DNA of 64,000 nt from Podospora pseudocomata (Eukaryota > Ascomycota > Sordariomycetes > Sordariales > Podosporaceae). The stretch spans positions 3,075,501-3,139,500 of the forward strand of contig NC_085887.1 of assembly GCF_035222375.1 (NCBI RefSeq). Reading direction: 5' to 3'. Positions 11,088-22,027 of the stretch are shown piece after piece. Within the stretch, counting starts at the first letter, position 1; every line of letters starts with the position of its first letter. Position numbers and translations under genes: made by a program. The notes beneath the pieces were generated by a model that was not told where the DNA came from, searched no databases, and saw nothing but the letters and a program-made list of their open reading frames with translations.

Positions 11088-12426
11088 CTTTTGTACTTTT
11101 GCTTGCTGTCGGAGGCGGGGTTGTTGACGATTCGTCTCTCAAAACTAAACCGATTGTAAGCTGGTGATATAACAATATTGTAAATGGGTAAGTAAAAGTG
11201 TTTGCTTGCCTATATCTTGCAACAAGATCATGGACAGAACAAAGAGCCGGGCTGCCAACCTTTTCTCTCCTTCTGATAAGAAGCCAAAATCCCACAGTGG
11301 CCTTCCCTCCTGCCAGAATATTTTGGTCAATTTGAGGCTACCTACGCCCAGCTAGCAAGACTCGCCATTCGCGCTATTAGGTCAAAAGAAAAAAAATAGT
11401 AGACGAGCGCTGACTGCGAGCTTGTGAAGCCAGGCTAATAGATCCTCTAGCGTTGCATATATCTCACCATTTCCCCCTCACTTGTATACCATTCAACCCC
11501 TCATCAGCCACCACCAGCCGCTTGGTGATACCCTCAGTCCTCTACACAAACCGGTGGTGACATACCCCCGTGGTTCTTTCCCATGGTGTCCCTCCCAGAA
11601 CCCGGAGTACTCTCCGTCACCATCGCAGCCAGTCAAACAGAGTCCTTTCTTGTGTCACGAGCTTGTCCAAGGAGTGCTAACCCTCTAGATAAGCGTCGGT
11701 GATGTGTGTGTCGGCCATGGGTTTCCTCCCCTGTACTCTGAAATTGCAACAGTTGATGGCTTGCAAGAAAAGCGATGGGAATGCTCCGGAGGCTAAGAGA
11801 AAAGTTGCTGTTGAAGAGAATAGACCGCGAGGTGAGAGGACGGACAGCCCGGCATAGTCGGGAGCCTCAGCTGAAAGGGCATGCACTTGTACAACTCTAG
11901 ATGGGACGCATGACCTGCCTCCCCAACGCCATTGATGTATCAGCATCACCTGACAGCCATATTCCTGGCATGGCTCTTCGGGAACTGGCGATTAGTGATC
12001 CATGCCATTTTCTTTCCCATGAATCTTCCGGGCGCATTGCAAACATCCATGGTCGCAAAGCCGTTTACGGTATTCCCTGTCTAAGGAACTTGCCGCTGAG
12101 ACACACCACTCGGGCTTCAAGAGACACCAGACCGATCAAAAAACATTTACCCAAAACAGGGCAAAACTTGCGTGTATATGCGTCAGTAGAAAAGTAGCTT
12201 CAATTCGCCAAGAGAGCCTTGAACAGCCCTCGAAATACCTAACCAGATTGCTCTGCTGCCTATGAGATTGAACGGTGGGTCCAATGATTTGGCTAATGCT
12301 GATGCTTGTTTATCCCAGGTAACCAGTTCGTAGCTTCGCCCTTCCATACCGGACGTCAGCTATCCCTGTGGTCTATGTCTGACCCAAGACGCGCTGAAGT
12401 GTCGTTTCGTCGCCGGCTTCACAGAC
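11088..12426. other. Intergenic region, no gene recognised
   Basis: About 1.3 kb between two minus-strand genes. It should contain the promoter of the 73-aa gene and the 3' end of the p23 gene. Short frames (for example 11901-12197) lack domains or splice support. Confidence 0.45.
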
Positions 12427-13473
12427 TTAAGCAACCTCCTTGCCGTCGTCCGTCTTGGGGGCGTCCTTCTTGGCGGCCTCCTCCTCCTCACCCTCGAGAG
12501 GAGGCATGTCGTCGTCCGATTCCTCCTCGTCATCGCCCTCGGGCATACCAGCCCCAGCACCGAGCTTGGAGAAATCGATGCCACCGAAGTCACCGCCAGC
12601 GCCACCTGCGAAACAATAAGTCAGCAAAATGATCATGGCCCAAGAAGTCAAAGAGCCAAGAATCCGATGGTAGAGTCGGATCAAGCCTGTTGTGTCTCGG
12701 ATCCGGTTTTCCATCCGACCGCGCAATGTATTCAGCCAAGTTACGTACCCATGCCAGGCATGCCACCTATCAGACACAGTGTGTTTAGCATACGCTGCAA
12801 CAAGGTGTTTTGTCAGGAGTTTAGGAAGTTACTCACCCATGCCACCAAATTGCGAGAAGTCCTCCTCCTCAGCCTCGTTCTGCTCGTCCTCATCAACCCA
12901 CTTGTCGAAGTCGGTCTTGAGGAAGTGCATCTTTTTAGACTCCTTGAGCAGGCGAGGCCAGTACTCCTCGGTCAGCTCCTTCTTGCGCAGCTTCATCTCA
13001 ACGTCGCGAGCCGTGTGGTTGATCTTGCTCGCGGTAGGGTCGATCTCGGCGTAGAACTCGAGCTCGACATGGTAGGTCTTCTTGAGGGTGTCGGAGTGAC
13101 CGGTGAATGTGAGACCGGTGGGCTTCACGTCCAGCTTGATATTGGACGCTGGCACATCGGGGACGTTGATGGTGAGGTAGATAAAGTTCTTCTCGGGGTC
13201 GGCATTGGAGGAGCGCTGCGCCCAGAGGACTGCAGATGGCGAGACATGGTCAGCCTTGTCAACTTTTGAAAGGGTTTGGATTGCGGTGAACAGGAAGGGC
13301 AGCAGTTCGCCAGACCTCAGCTGTCGCGAACCACGACCCGGGGAGGCGGAGACCGGGGGGCGTCGTTGAGCTACCAGGCCAGTGTGTTCGGTCTATCCTT
13401 TTGAGGATTCTGCCATGGTGAGAAACAAAATTCGGATCGGCTACTTACCCTCAGGTGTTACGGTGCTGGCCAT
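12427..13473 (-). CDS. SBA1: p23/Sba1-type Hsp90 co-chaperone
   Basis: Four exons on the minus strand, 13449-13473, 12837-13229, 12749-12766 and 12427-12605, encode 204 aa. Exon 2 holds the CS/p23 beta-sandwich, including the VLWAQR strand and the Trp-Pro-Arg-Leu-Leu stretch near ELTEEYWPRLL. This surface binds the closed ATP-bound Hsp90 dimer and slows ATP hydrolysis. The tail is Gly/Met-rich and ends acidic (EEEE, DDD), as in fungal Sba1/Wos2. Exon 3 is only 18 nt and codes for Gly-Gly-Met-Pro-Gly-Met inside the tail; both flanks are GT-AG and phase 1, so skipping would keep the frame. A heat-shock-element-like site lies ~105 bp upstream of the ATG. Confidence 0.92.
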
Positions 13474-14632
13474 TGTGATGTGTGCTGGAGGTAGAAAGGT
13501 GAGTAAACTGCCGATGGGTTGAAGTTCGTGGAGGAGGGGTAGCTTCTCAGGCGCTTAGCTAGAACTCACGTTAAGAAGAAAGTTCAAGGAACAAGGGAGA
13601 GAGATCGTTCGGGTGGAAAGTTTGATGGAGCGGTGGTATTGAGCAAAGATCGTGAATTCACTACGACTGCTGCAGAAAATTGTTTGGGAGGTGGACGTCG
13701 TTGGAGGGGAGACGCGGGTGTCTTGGTTTATTTGTGACGAGGCTGCACCTGCCTGCTACCGTTCCCAGCCAGCCAGGGCGTTGGTGGAATTCATGAGAAG
13801 CCCAAAGATTAAGCTGCACGGGCCATCGGCAGGGCTGAGGTCACCAATTGCGGGGGACTACGGCTACGGACACGAGCGTACGATACTACTACCAAGCGAT
13901 CTAGGAAGGTTGGTGACCGTTCTAGAAGCTGTTTCGTCTTATGGTCTACACTATAAATATGCTCTGGCCTGTACAGCCTTGTATCTTACCTATTCGATGT
14001 GAGTTTACAGCATCAAACCCAAAAAGGTCTTGTCAAGATAGTTACACCACAGTTAGTGTCGAGTGAGGGGTAGCAGTTGGGGGAAGTCTCTATTAATGCA
14101 GGCTTCATGTGCCCCTTTTACAACACATGCCGAGTGTTGCACAAGAAATCCGTAAATCTACCCAATAGGAAGGAAGATAAGCTGCTCTTACTGCATAGTT
14201 TCATCCATCGGTGAAGTGACCGAAGAGCAAAGAGATGAAAACGGCACAAGCTCCAGCTTCAGGAGAAGTCCACTGCGGGGCTCGCCTTGGCGGGCCGCTG
14301 CAGCGGGGTCGGGACAGTTCCACATCCAGGTCAGGGTTATAGCGGGGACTTTCAAGACACAGGGTTATGCACCAGTCCCTTGCAAAGTGAGGCTCCAAAT
14401 CGCCAACCTGAGTCCCACCTTGGCTTCGTTTCCCAATCTGGAAACGACGTCAGCGCCCACCCGCCAACCGCGACACGTACGACGACGACGACAACGACTC
14501 AACTATCACCACCCCTTTACCCCAACTTTAGCACATCCATCGCTCACCCATAACACCGGCGGGAGGGGGGCGACACTGTCCACTCAATCCACCACCAATC
14601 TCCTCCCAACCTCAGCGCAAACCACCACCAAA
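13474..14632. other. Divergent promoter region (p23 / VPS24)
   Basis: This region holds the leader and promoter of p23 on the left and of VPS24 on the right. From about 14440 to 14632 the plus strand is C/A-rich, typical of a fungal 5' leader. The 116-aa frame at 13652-14002 has no domain and I do not call it. Confidence 0.5.
13578..13590. promoter_or_regulatory. Heat-shock-element-like site upstream of p23
   Basis: The plus strand reads GAA, 2 nt, TTC, 2 nt, GGA: three alternating 5-bp units with one mismatch to the nGAAn consensus. It sits about 105 bp upstream of the p23 start codon. Hsp90 co-chaperones are common HSF targets, so the location makes sense, but a single imperfect site is weak evidence. 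Confidence 0.35.
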
Positions 14633-15432
14633 ATGGAAACCTTCCGCTCCCTCTTCACCAAACCCGACCCTCAAGCACAGGTATGTGTTTTACCCCTTTT
14701 ATTGCCCTCCTGTCCAGCCGCCCTTCCCCCATTCCCCTTCCCAGTATCTAACCCCCCCCCCCCTCTCAGGTGCGCAAATGCAACGCCCTCCTCCGTCAAA
14801 ACATCCGCCGCATCGACCGCGACATCCTCAACGCCCGCGCAATCGAAACCAAAACCAAAAACCTCATCCTCGCAGCCGACAAACGCGCCCAACGCCTCGG
14901 CCCAAACCACCAGCAAACCAAGCAAGCCCAGCGCGAAATCCGCGACTTCGCCCGCGAGCTCGTCAAGCGCCGCAAGGAGACCAACCGTCTCCACACCTTC
15001 AAAGCCCAGCTCACATCCGTCCAAATGCAAGTCAATGAAGCATTCGCCCTCCGCAAGATAGAAGGGAGCATCAAAGCCAGCGTCGGCATCATGAAGGACG
15101 TCAACACCTTGATTCGCCTGCCCGAGCTGGCGGGGACGATGCAGGAGTTGAGTGTGGAGTTGATGAAGGCGGGGATTATAGAGGAGATGGTCGGGGATGC
15201 ACTGCCCGAGACGGAGGTGTATGAAGAAGAGGAGGAGGAGGCTGAGGAGGAGGTGGAGAAGGTGTTGGGTGAGATCTTGAAGGATAGGATGGACAAGACG
15301 GGTGCGCTGCCTAGTGCGCCGCTGCCGCAGAAGCAAAAGCAGCAGCAGCAACAGGTGGAGGAGGACGAGGAGGAGGATACAGAGGCCATGATGGACCAGA
15401 TGAGGAATCGGTTGGAGGCGTTGAGGAGTTGA
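14633..15432 (+). CDS. VPS24: ESCRT-III subunit Vps24/CHMP3
   Basis: Two exons, 14633-14680 and 14770-15432, encode 236 aa. The short first exon supplies METFRSLFTKPDPQAQ, and the second begins VRKCNALLRQNIRRIDRDI. This basic helical N-terminal half followed by an acidic C-terminal half is the Snf7/Vps24 layout. A Glu-rich stretch near residues 170-185 and a Gln run near 210 separate the core from the C-terminal helix MRNRLEALRS, which resembles a MIM1 motif that binds the Vps4 MIT domain. The protein should work in endosomal sorting and membrane scission. The intron starts GTATGT and ends CTCTCAG. Confidence 0.92.
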
Positions 15433-16044
15433 TCTGTGGTCACAGGGCCAAGGTGGTGGAGGAGAGGGTGACAAGGCATCCAAATGCATGGAGTGTGTGC
15501 GGGTGGGGAGCTCTTGATTTATGTCTCAACATGGGAAATGGGTTAATGTCTGGCGTTGTAGGTGTTATGGTTCATTGGCAGAGATGGCTGCTTTGCGGTC
15601 TTGTCTACATACAGTTTGTTATCCAAGTACATTTCTGGATCTGCCTGTCTTTGTGAAGTAGAATAAGAGAAACGACACAGGAACCCAAGGTCGGCTGAAC
15701 TACTCATAGCCCCCAGGTTCTGTCACTCGGAGATTCATGTACCTTACGAGCGCACATTGAACATGATGAGAGCCAACTAATTCTAGTACTGCCGGAAACA
15801 ACGGCCAAAGCAAGCGTTTCACAACCCCTTGCATCGGAGTAAATTCGCTAATCATGATTATACAATTAAGCCAAACACTTAAAAAGGCGGCAGTATCAAT
15901 CTGTGCCTGCATGTATGCACCGCAAGGAAATCTGAGCCCTACCCATCCACCCATGCCGAACCGCCCAAATAAATATCGTATCAAGTTTCCGCTAGCAAGA
16001 CCCATTAACAACCCCATGACTCCTAATCCCAAAGAATGTACTGT
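15433..16044. other. Convergent intergenic region
   Basis: 3' regions of VPS24 and of the YRA1 homologue face each other here. No gene was recognised. Confidence 0.5.
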
Positions 16045-17773
16045 TTAAAGAACGTCCTCCTCCATCGCAGCATCACCACCGGCAGCTGGGGCAGCGGCAG
16101 CGTTGGCGGCGGCAGGCTCAGCGGCACCGCTGTCAAAGTAGTCAGCCATCTCAGAGTCAAGCTCCTCGGCAGTCTTCTTGGCTGGGCGGTTGTTGCGGCC
16201 CTTGCGAGGAGCCTTCTTGGCGCCAGCCTTGCCAGCAGCGGGAGCACCCTTGGCGCCATTGGCACCATGCTTGACAGTGGCGGCAGACTTGGGTTGAGCC
16301 TTGGGCTGCGCAATACGCTGAGCCAGAGTCTTTGGCTGGGGAATGAGATCGGCAGAAGCAACGATCACCTCGACCTGGAGAGAGTTAGACTGTGCTGATT
16401 GTTGCATGCCATTCCAAAGTTAAAACATACCTTGACCGGGCGATTGTCAATGAGAAGACCATTGAGAGTGGAGAAAGCTTTGCTGGCTCCATCGGCGTGG
16501 TGGAAAGTGACGTGGGCGAGACCACGGCTGACACCCCCGGGGCCGTAAGAGATCTCGACCTTCTTGACCTGACCAACAGCTTGCTGGAAGTATTCCTATC
16601 GTGGGAGATTCGGTGGTTAGCGTCAAGCAAAATGTAAGTTCGAGCATCCGTAGCGACTAGTCTCAAGTCCCAAAGACCAGCGTCCTTGAAGAGCCATCGT
16701 GTAGCGAGAGTTCGTTTCGAAAGCGTAACCAAAAATAGCGAGCAGAGCAGTGAGCAACATCCCCCAACAAGCATCACCAGCGACTGGAAGGTGTGCAAAA
16801 TCCGACATCCACTGAAACCGTTCTTCCGACCTCGTGCTCCCGTGCGCAGAGCCTCATCTTCGATAGATGACAGTGTATGACGTATCCCACCCGTACCCCT
16901 ATCCTACAGACAGGAGAAAAATATGCCTAATCCAAAGAAAAGGAACCTGCCTTGCTGGCAACTCCAGCAACCAACAGACACGAGCCCCAGCCTGATGGAT
17001 TCACCCAGCTATGACTTGGGGGAGGACGTGTCGTTGTGTTTTCTACAGCTCACTGCTAAGCTCGCTCAAAACGCCATCATCAATCTGGTGACCAGCCAGA
17101 CGAGATTGTGCGATATTCACCCAGCTCGGCGTGCTGTCTGATATATTGCCGGTGCCCTTTGTGGTTGTCTACGCAGTCGTCCCGAACCGTGGGTGCTTGC
17201 CAGGCAGCCCAAGCTGGTTGGAAGGTGCAGTGAGACGCGGGCTTGCTCAACTTCCGGTGGTTTGACAGCAGTATCGTGCGGGGCGCACTTGCGTGTCAGG
17301 AAGGAGACTAGGCATCAAGACAGTCGCTTGCAAGCGCTGAAGGTGTCGAATGACCACCGTAAAAGGTCCACCGAGGACTGGACGTGGGTAGATATCCCGC
17401 GGGAATGAAGTGTGTCGACAAAATCCGAAGGCGTGAAGAGCCTCACTGGTAGTAACATACCTTGATCTGCGCTTCGGAAACATCCTTGGGCTACGCAAAA
17501 GTTAGCAAACAGGTCCATACAGCAAACAAAGAGATGGGGTGTGTGACATACCAGGTTGCTGACCATGATCTTGCTCTCACCGGTCAAACCGGCACCTTTG
17601 CCGGAAGCAGGCTTGGATGCAGTCCGGGCAGGCTTGGTGGTTTTCTGGATGCCACCGGCGGGGGCAGCGGCAGGCTTGGCGCCAACAGAGCGACGCTGGG
17701 AGCGGCGACGGCCCTGGCTATTCTTGCGCTGGCTGGAGAGGATCTCATCCAGAGACTGATCGAGTTTGCCCAT
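16045..17773 (-). CDS. YRA1: mRNA export adaptor Yra1/ALYREF family (RRM protein)
   Basis: Four exons on the minus strand, 17552-17773, 17461-17490, 16431-16595 and 16045-16374, encode 248 aa. The N-terminal motif GKLDQSLDEILSSQ matches the REF N-box that contacts the DEAD-box helicase Sub2/UAP56. A basic Ala/Lys/Arg linker precedes the RRM (about residues 67-145), with RNP2 near IMVSNLPKDV and RNP1 near SRGLAHVTFHHA. The C-terminal tail ends with the conserved LDSEMADYF box and an Ala-rich acidic end. The protein recruits the nuclear mRNA export receptor to spliced transcripts. Exon 2 is only 30 nt, and the intron after it is 865 nt, far longer than any other intron in the window. Confidence 0.93.
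16596..17460 (-). other. Exceptionally long (865-nt) intron in the YRA1 homologue
   Basis: The intron begins GTATGT and ends with a CTAAC branch point about 24 nt before CGATAG, so both ends are canonical. It interrupts the RRM after codon 84. If retained, the frame meets a stop after five codons. Other introns of the window are mostly 50-220 nt. No obvious second gene lies inside; a nested small RNA cannot be excluded by eye. Confidence 0.85.
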
Positions 17774-18849
17774 GATGACGGTGGGAAGTGAAAGATGTAA
17801 AAGATTGAGTGTGTGAAAGTGGTTGGTCGAGAGTGAGAACTGCCGTCGTGGTTTATGACAAGCAGTACGTTGACTGGTATGAGAGATGGCAGGCGCGAAG
17901 TGATCGGGCGATGAAGAAAGAGGTCGCCTGATTAAAATAATCGCGAGAGTTGGCTAGGAGGTGACTGCAAGTCGCGTGTGTTTGGCGGCGACTGCAGGCA
18001 AAAAAGAGGGCAGAAATGAAGTTGGATTCCGAAGCGATTTAATGGCAAGTCGGAAAGGGAGAATGGCAACGATATTGGGTTGCAGGCCTGGCCAAGATGA
18101 AATGAAGGATGGCGATGGGCAGGGTGCAGGCTGGGTTGTTGGCTGATGGAGAAGGAGAGAGCAGAAGAGAAACGGAGTCGCGCGCGAGAATTTGAGGGTG
18201 GCACCTGGGGGGGGCTGACTGACCAGCGAAGCTTTGCAGCACGGAGGAGCCAGGCACGCCGGACGCAGCGGGCCAGTGAGGTGGCGTGTACAGCCCCCAC
18301 TACTGCACTAACTGGGACTAGTCATATCTCAGCCACAGCCTGATTACCCCTTGTACCTGTACAAACACCTTCAGCCTGTTCATCTCGTCATCTGGTCACA
18401 GCTGCCATGCCAGGCCCAAGACGATGTGGGCAACGTTCAGATATAACAGGAGTGAGAACTCCAACACGGTTTCTTGTTCCTATTATATGGTATGAGAAAA
18501 GACAAGACAAAGTTGAATCCACCTCAGATCACCAGACCAATTCTCAGTCCTTCCTTCATGTATGAATTGGCTTTCGCCATAAAATCCATGGTGCTTAGCC
18601 GTGGCTTTCTATTCCTTTTCGACCAACAAACTCAGAATCGCCACCTGACCTGCCCGTGTCCTGCTGTTCGGCATATTTTGGAACCCTTCTGTGACACTCC
18701 CCAAGCAACCCTTTCCCTGCATGCGTAGCTCTAGGTAGCTGTCCATCTCCCGTGGATAGAAAATCGAAGGCGACATGGGTGCACTCGTAGAAAACTGTCG
18801 GAAACCTCCCGTACTATTGTACAATACCAGCCATATCCTCTATCCATCT
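17774..18849. other. Intergenic region
   Basis: Promoter and leader of the YRA1 homologue plus the 3' end of OST4, both on the minus strand. The overlapping short frames here have no domain. Confidence 0.5.
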
Positions 18850-18996
18850 TCATTTCAGTTTGCTGGCTGAACCCTTTGCGTTTACTGGCGGCTGATCTTT
18901 GGCATTGACCTCGAAGAAATGGTAGATGATAATCAGAACCATGGCTGCCGAGCCAAGGAAGATGGCAAGGCTGTAAAGCTCGCTGTCGGTAATCAT
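18850..18996 (-). CDS. OST4: Oligosaccharyltransferase subunit Ost4
   Basis: A single-exon frame of only 48 aa on the minus strand. It starts MITDSELYSLAIFLGSAAM, and the hydrophobic helix continues VLIIIYHFFEVNAK. The short N-terminus with Asp, one membrane helix, and the YHF-VNAK exit are the hallmarks of Ost4. This minimal subunit sits in the ER membrane and helps join Stt3 to Ost3/Ost6 in the complex that transfers glycans to Asn. The tail of about 15 polar residues is slightly longer than in budding yeast (36 aa in all). It is divergent from the Tma46 gene, 640 bp away. Confidence 0.9.
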   Translation of the reverse strand: MITDSELYSLAIFLGSAAMVLIIIYHFFEVNAKDQPPVNAKGSASKLK

Positions 18997-19637
18997 GATC
19001 GCGGTGGAGTGGACGTAGGTGGACGTCGGCCTGTCGTGTAGTTGAGGTTTGGGAACAGTATGGAGCTAAACGCGCGGTGGGCTTCTAGTCAATCAGTCTG
19101 GTTTGTACAAGGGAAATGAACCCGTGGATAGGATATGTAGCCCCATACCTGTAGCGTGCCTTGTTTGCGCAAACCTCCAATGCTGTGGGGAGTTGATAGA
19201 TGGAGTTGATGTTGGTGCCAAAGTTGGCGATCTGGACAGCTTTCACGCCCCAGCCAGTCTCGAAGCCACCTGGAAGCTCGCTCTTGGTCGCCGATGTACA
19301 GGTACCCGCGGTCTCTAGCAGGGATGGGGGAAGCAGCTCGTCACGTGCGCAGGCTGCTCAGACGTCAGGGCTGTTGCGCACTGGCCAAGTGGGTCATTCA
19401 AGTCCCGCCCCCATTCAAGAAACTCCAACCCACCTCGCTGGACATGCACTGAAAGATCCCCCGCCTGGAAACTTCGAAACTGGAATTTGGCCCGCCCAGC
19501 AAAAAATTGACTGGCACCGCGCAGCAGACGTATATCGCCAGACCGAGCGAACTCACACTTACGCCGTCGATTCGGCACATTTCCTACAGCCATATAAAAC
19601 GTCAATCTGGCAGTTTCGAGTTAGTACATCGCCCATC
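18997..19637. other. Divergent promoter region (OST4 / TMA46)
   Basis: Holds the promoters of two divergent genes. A TATA-like CATATAAAAC lies about 45 bp before the Tma46 ATG. A longer upstream in-frame reading exists from 19200 but its composition is not protein-like. Confidence 0.5.
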
Positions 19638-20754
19638 ATGCCTCCGAAGAAGGATCAGAAGGGCGGCGGGAAGAAGGTGGACGCCAAGAAGATTGTCGAG
19701 GACAAGACCTTTGGCATGAAGAACAAGAAGGGTTCTGCCGCTCAGAAGACGATTGCCCATCTCCAGTCATCCATGAGATCAGCTGGTAGTGCTGAGCAGA
19801 AGAAGAAGGAGGCCGAGAAGGCTGCCCGTGAGCGTGAGAAGAAGGCCGCCGAGGACGCGAAGAGGGAGGCCGAGCTGCTCCTCAATAAGCCAGCCCAGAT
19901 TCAAAAGGTTCCTTTTGGTGTCGATCCCAAGACGGTGCTGTGCATTTTCTTCAAGAAGGGCAACTGTGAAAAGGGCAAGAAGTGCAAGTTCTCGCACGAC
20001 CTAGAGGTGGAACGAAAGGTGGAAAAGAAGAATCTATACACCGATACTAGAGAAGACGAGGACAAGAAGAAGCAGGAAACATCGGCCGACTGGGACGAAG
20101 AGAAGCTTCGTTCCGTCGTTTTGTCAAAGAAGGGCAACCAGCGCACCACCACCGACAAGGTGTGCAAGTTCTTCATTTCAGCCATCGAGGACGGCAAGTA
20201 CGGTTGGTTCTGGGTCTGCCCGAACGGCGGTGACAAGTGCATGTACAAGCATGCCCTTCCACCTGGGTAAGTGTCTCTGGTTATGTTGACCTATTGCAAA
20301 TCTGCTAACACATCCTAGATTCGTCCTTAAGACCAAGGAGCAGCGTGCGGCGGAGAAGGCTTTGCTCGATAAGTCGCCACTCAAAACGCTCACCATCGAA
20401 GAGTTCCTCGAGTCCGAAAGACACAAGCTCACCGGCACCCTCACACCTGTCACCCCCGAGACGTTCGCCAAGTGGAAGAAGGAGCGCTTGGACAAGAAGG
20501 CGGCCGAGGAGGCTCTCAGGAAGGCCAAGGAAGCCACTGGTCGTGCGCTGTTCGAAAGTGGCAACTGGCGGACAATGGACGACGACGACGAGCCAGAAGA
20601 AGACGATGCTGCATGGAACTTGGAGAAGCTCCGCCAGGAGACGGAGGCACTCAGGATCAAGAAGGAAGAGGAACGGTTGGCTCAGCTCCACGGCATCCCC
20701 TTGCCGGCAACAGAGGCGACTGCGGAGGCTGGGCCATCAGAGCCTGGCACTTGA
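19638..20754 (+). CDS. TMA46: CCCH zinc-finger translation factor Tma46 (ZC3H15/DFRP1 family)
   Basis: Two exons, 19638-20266 and 20319-20754, encode 354 aa. The start [13 protein letters not shown] is typical of the family. A coiled-coil rich in Lys/Glu/Ala covers about residues 50-85. Two CCCH fingers follow: [19 protein letters not shown] (about 104-122) and a second one ending [12 protein letters not shown] (about 197-208). The C-terminal DFRP region includes [20 protein letters not shown]. Members bind and stabilise the GTPase Rbg1/Drg1 and associate with ribosomes. The splice after the second finger (GG|A TTC) removes a 52-nt intron and avoids an immediate stop. Confidence 0.9.
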
Positions 20755-21224
20755 AATTAAGCAAACCAAACGATCAAATACAACGTCGCGCCGCCGTTCG
20801 AGGGCGAGTGGAGCCCAAAAAGAGAAGCTCCTTTCCCTCGGCGGCAACAGCGCCGTGCCATTCGCATGTCACTTGTATAACGTACTGGGAGGATGTCTGG
20901 CAGGTTTTGAAGAGATTGGTAATTCAGTGGGATCAGGGGAAGATGGCTGGCTGGGCGTTTGGGGACATCTTTATCTACCTACTTTTACACGTAGCACACA
21001 GATTGGGCATGCCTCGGGCGAGGTCAACACTGGGCGTATACAGTCTCTGTTTCCCTCCGCGTTTGACGAGGCTGGCATGATGAACACTGACCTTTTCCAG
21101 CAATAGCGTGTAACCAGGCTGGTTATGATTTGAATGATATATTCCACATATCGCAACAACATCACGCTTTTCCCATATCAGAACATGGACTAGACCCTTA
21201 TTTCGTTTCATGGCATTACTGTCC
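20755..21224. other. Convergent intergenic region
   Basis: 3' regions of TMA46 and of the SDR-like gene. No further gene was recognised. Confidence 0.5.
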
Positions 21225-22027
21225 TTAAAACTTCTCCACATACGGCCTCAAATCCAACTCTTGCGTAAACGCAGACCTATGCTGCGTGTGCAAATGCCAG
21301 TAACTCTCCGCAATCTAATTTTCCCTGTATCAGCAACGCCCCTATATATCCCCATTCACCCAAAGTCAGGACTTACAGCATCACTATTGATCTTCCCATC
21401 CTCCACGCCCCCGTTCGCCTCCCACTGTTTGGTACGAGGGATGTCAATCACCCCGTCAACGATAACATGCGCCACGTGCACCCCCTGAGGACCAAACTCT
21501 CTCGCCAAGCTTTGGGTCAACGCCCTAGCAGCAAACTTCCCTGCCGCAAAGGTAGCGAACTTAGGGGAACCCCTCACAGAAGCGGTAGCTCCGGTCACGA
21601 TGAGAGAAGGGGGGTGAGGAGGGGAGGCAGAGACGGAGGAGAGCAAAAGGGGGAGGGTCTGCTGCGCAAAGTTGAAGAGGCCGACCGCGTTGGAGGAGAG
21701 GGAGGCGGAGAGGTCGGTGGGGGTGAGGGAGAGGAAGGGTTTGACTGCGAAGCCGGCGCCGACGTTGTAGATTGCCGCGGCGAGGTGGGCGTCTTTGTGG
21801 TGGTCTTTGATTGTTTGGAAAGCGGAGGCTAGGGAGGTGGCGTCGGAGGTGTCGGTGGGGATGCCGAGGGCTTGTCCGCCGAGGGAGGTGATTTCGGTGA
21901 CGATGGGGTTGTAGGATTGGGGGGTGCGGGCTAGGAGGATGACGGGGTAGGATTTGGCGAAGCGGAGGGCTAGTGAGCGGCCTGTTCCTGCGCCTACGCC
22001 AGCGATGATGGTGTAGAATTTGGACAT
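21225..22027 (-). CDS. SDR-superfamily protein with atypical active site
   Basis: Two exons on the minus strand, 21377-22027 and 21225-21314, encode 246 aa. The N-terminal nucleotide-binding motif GVGAGTGRSLALRFA fits the Rossmann fold of short-chain dehydrogenases. The segment where the catalytic Tyr-x-x-x-Lys should lie reads FAAGKFAARAL, so Tyr is replaced by Phe while Lys is kept. A Ser-Leu-Ile-Val-Thr-Gly strand precedes it. The second exon adds IAESYWHLHTQHRSAFTQEL and ends RPYVEKF, a C-terminus I associate with a widespread fungal SDR subgroup of unknown substrate. Cofactor binding is plausible; ordinary SDR catalysis is doubtful. It is divergent from the AT-hook gene. Confidence 0.85.

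Noticed and set aside
13652-14002. 116-aa plus-strand frame between p23 and VPS24
   Set aside because: No domain, no splice support, and it lies in the divergent promoter region.
19200-19637. Upstream extension of the Tma46 frame by 146 residues
   Set aside because: The family starts MPPKK; the upstream reading is compositionally unlike protein and contains a TATA-like element.
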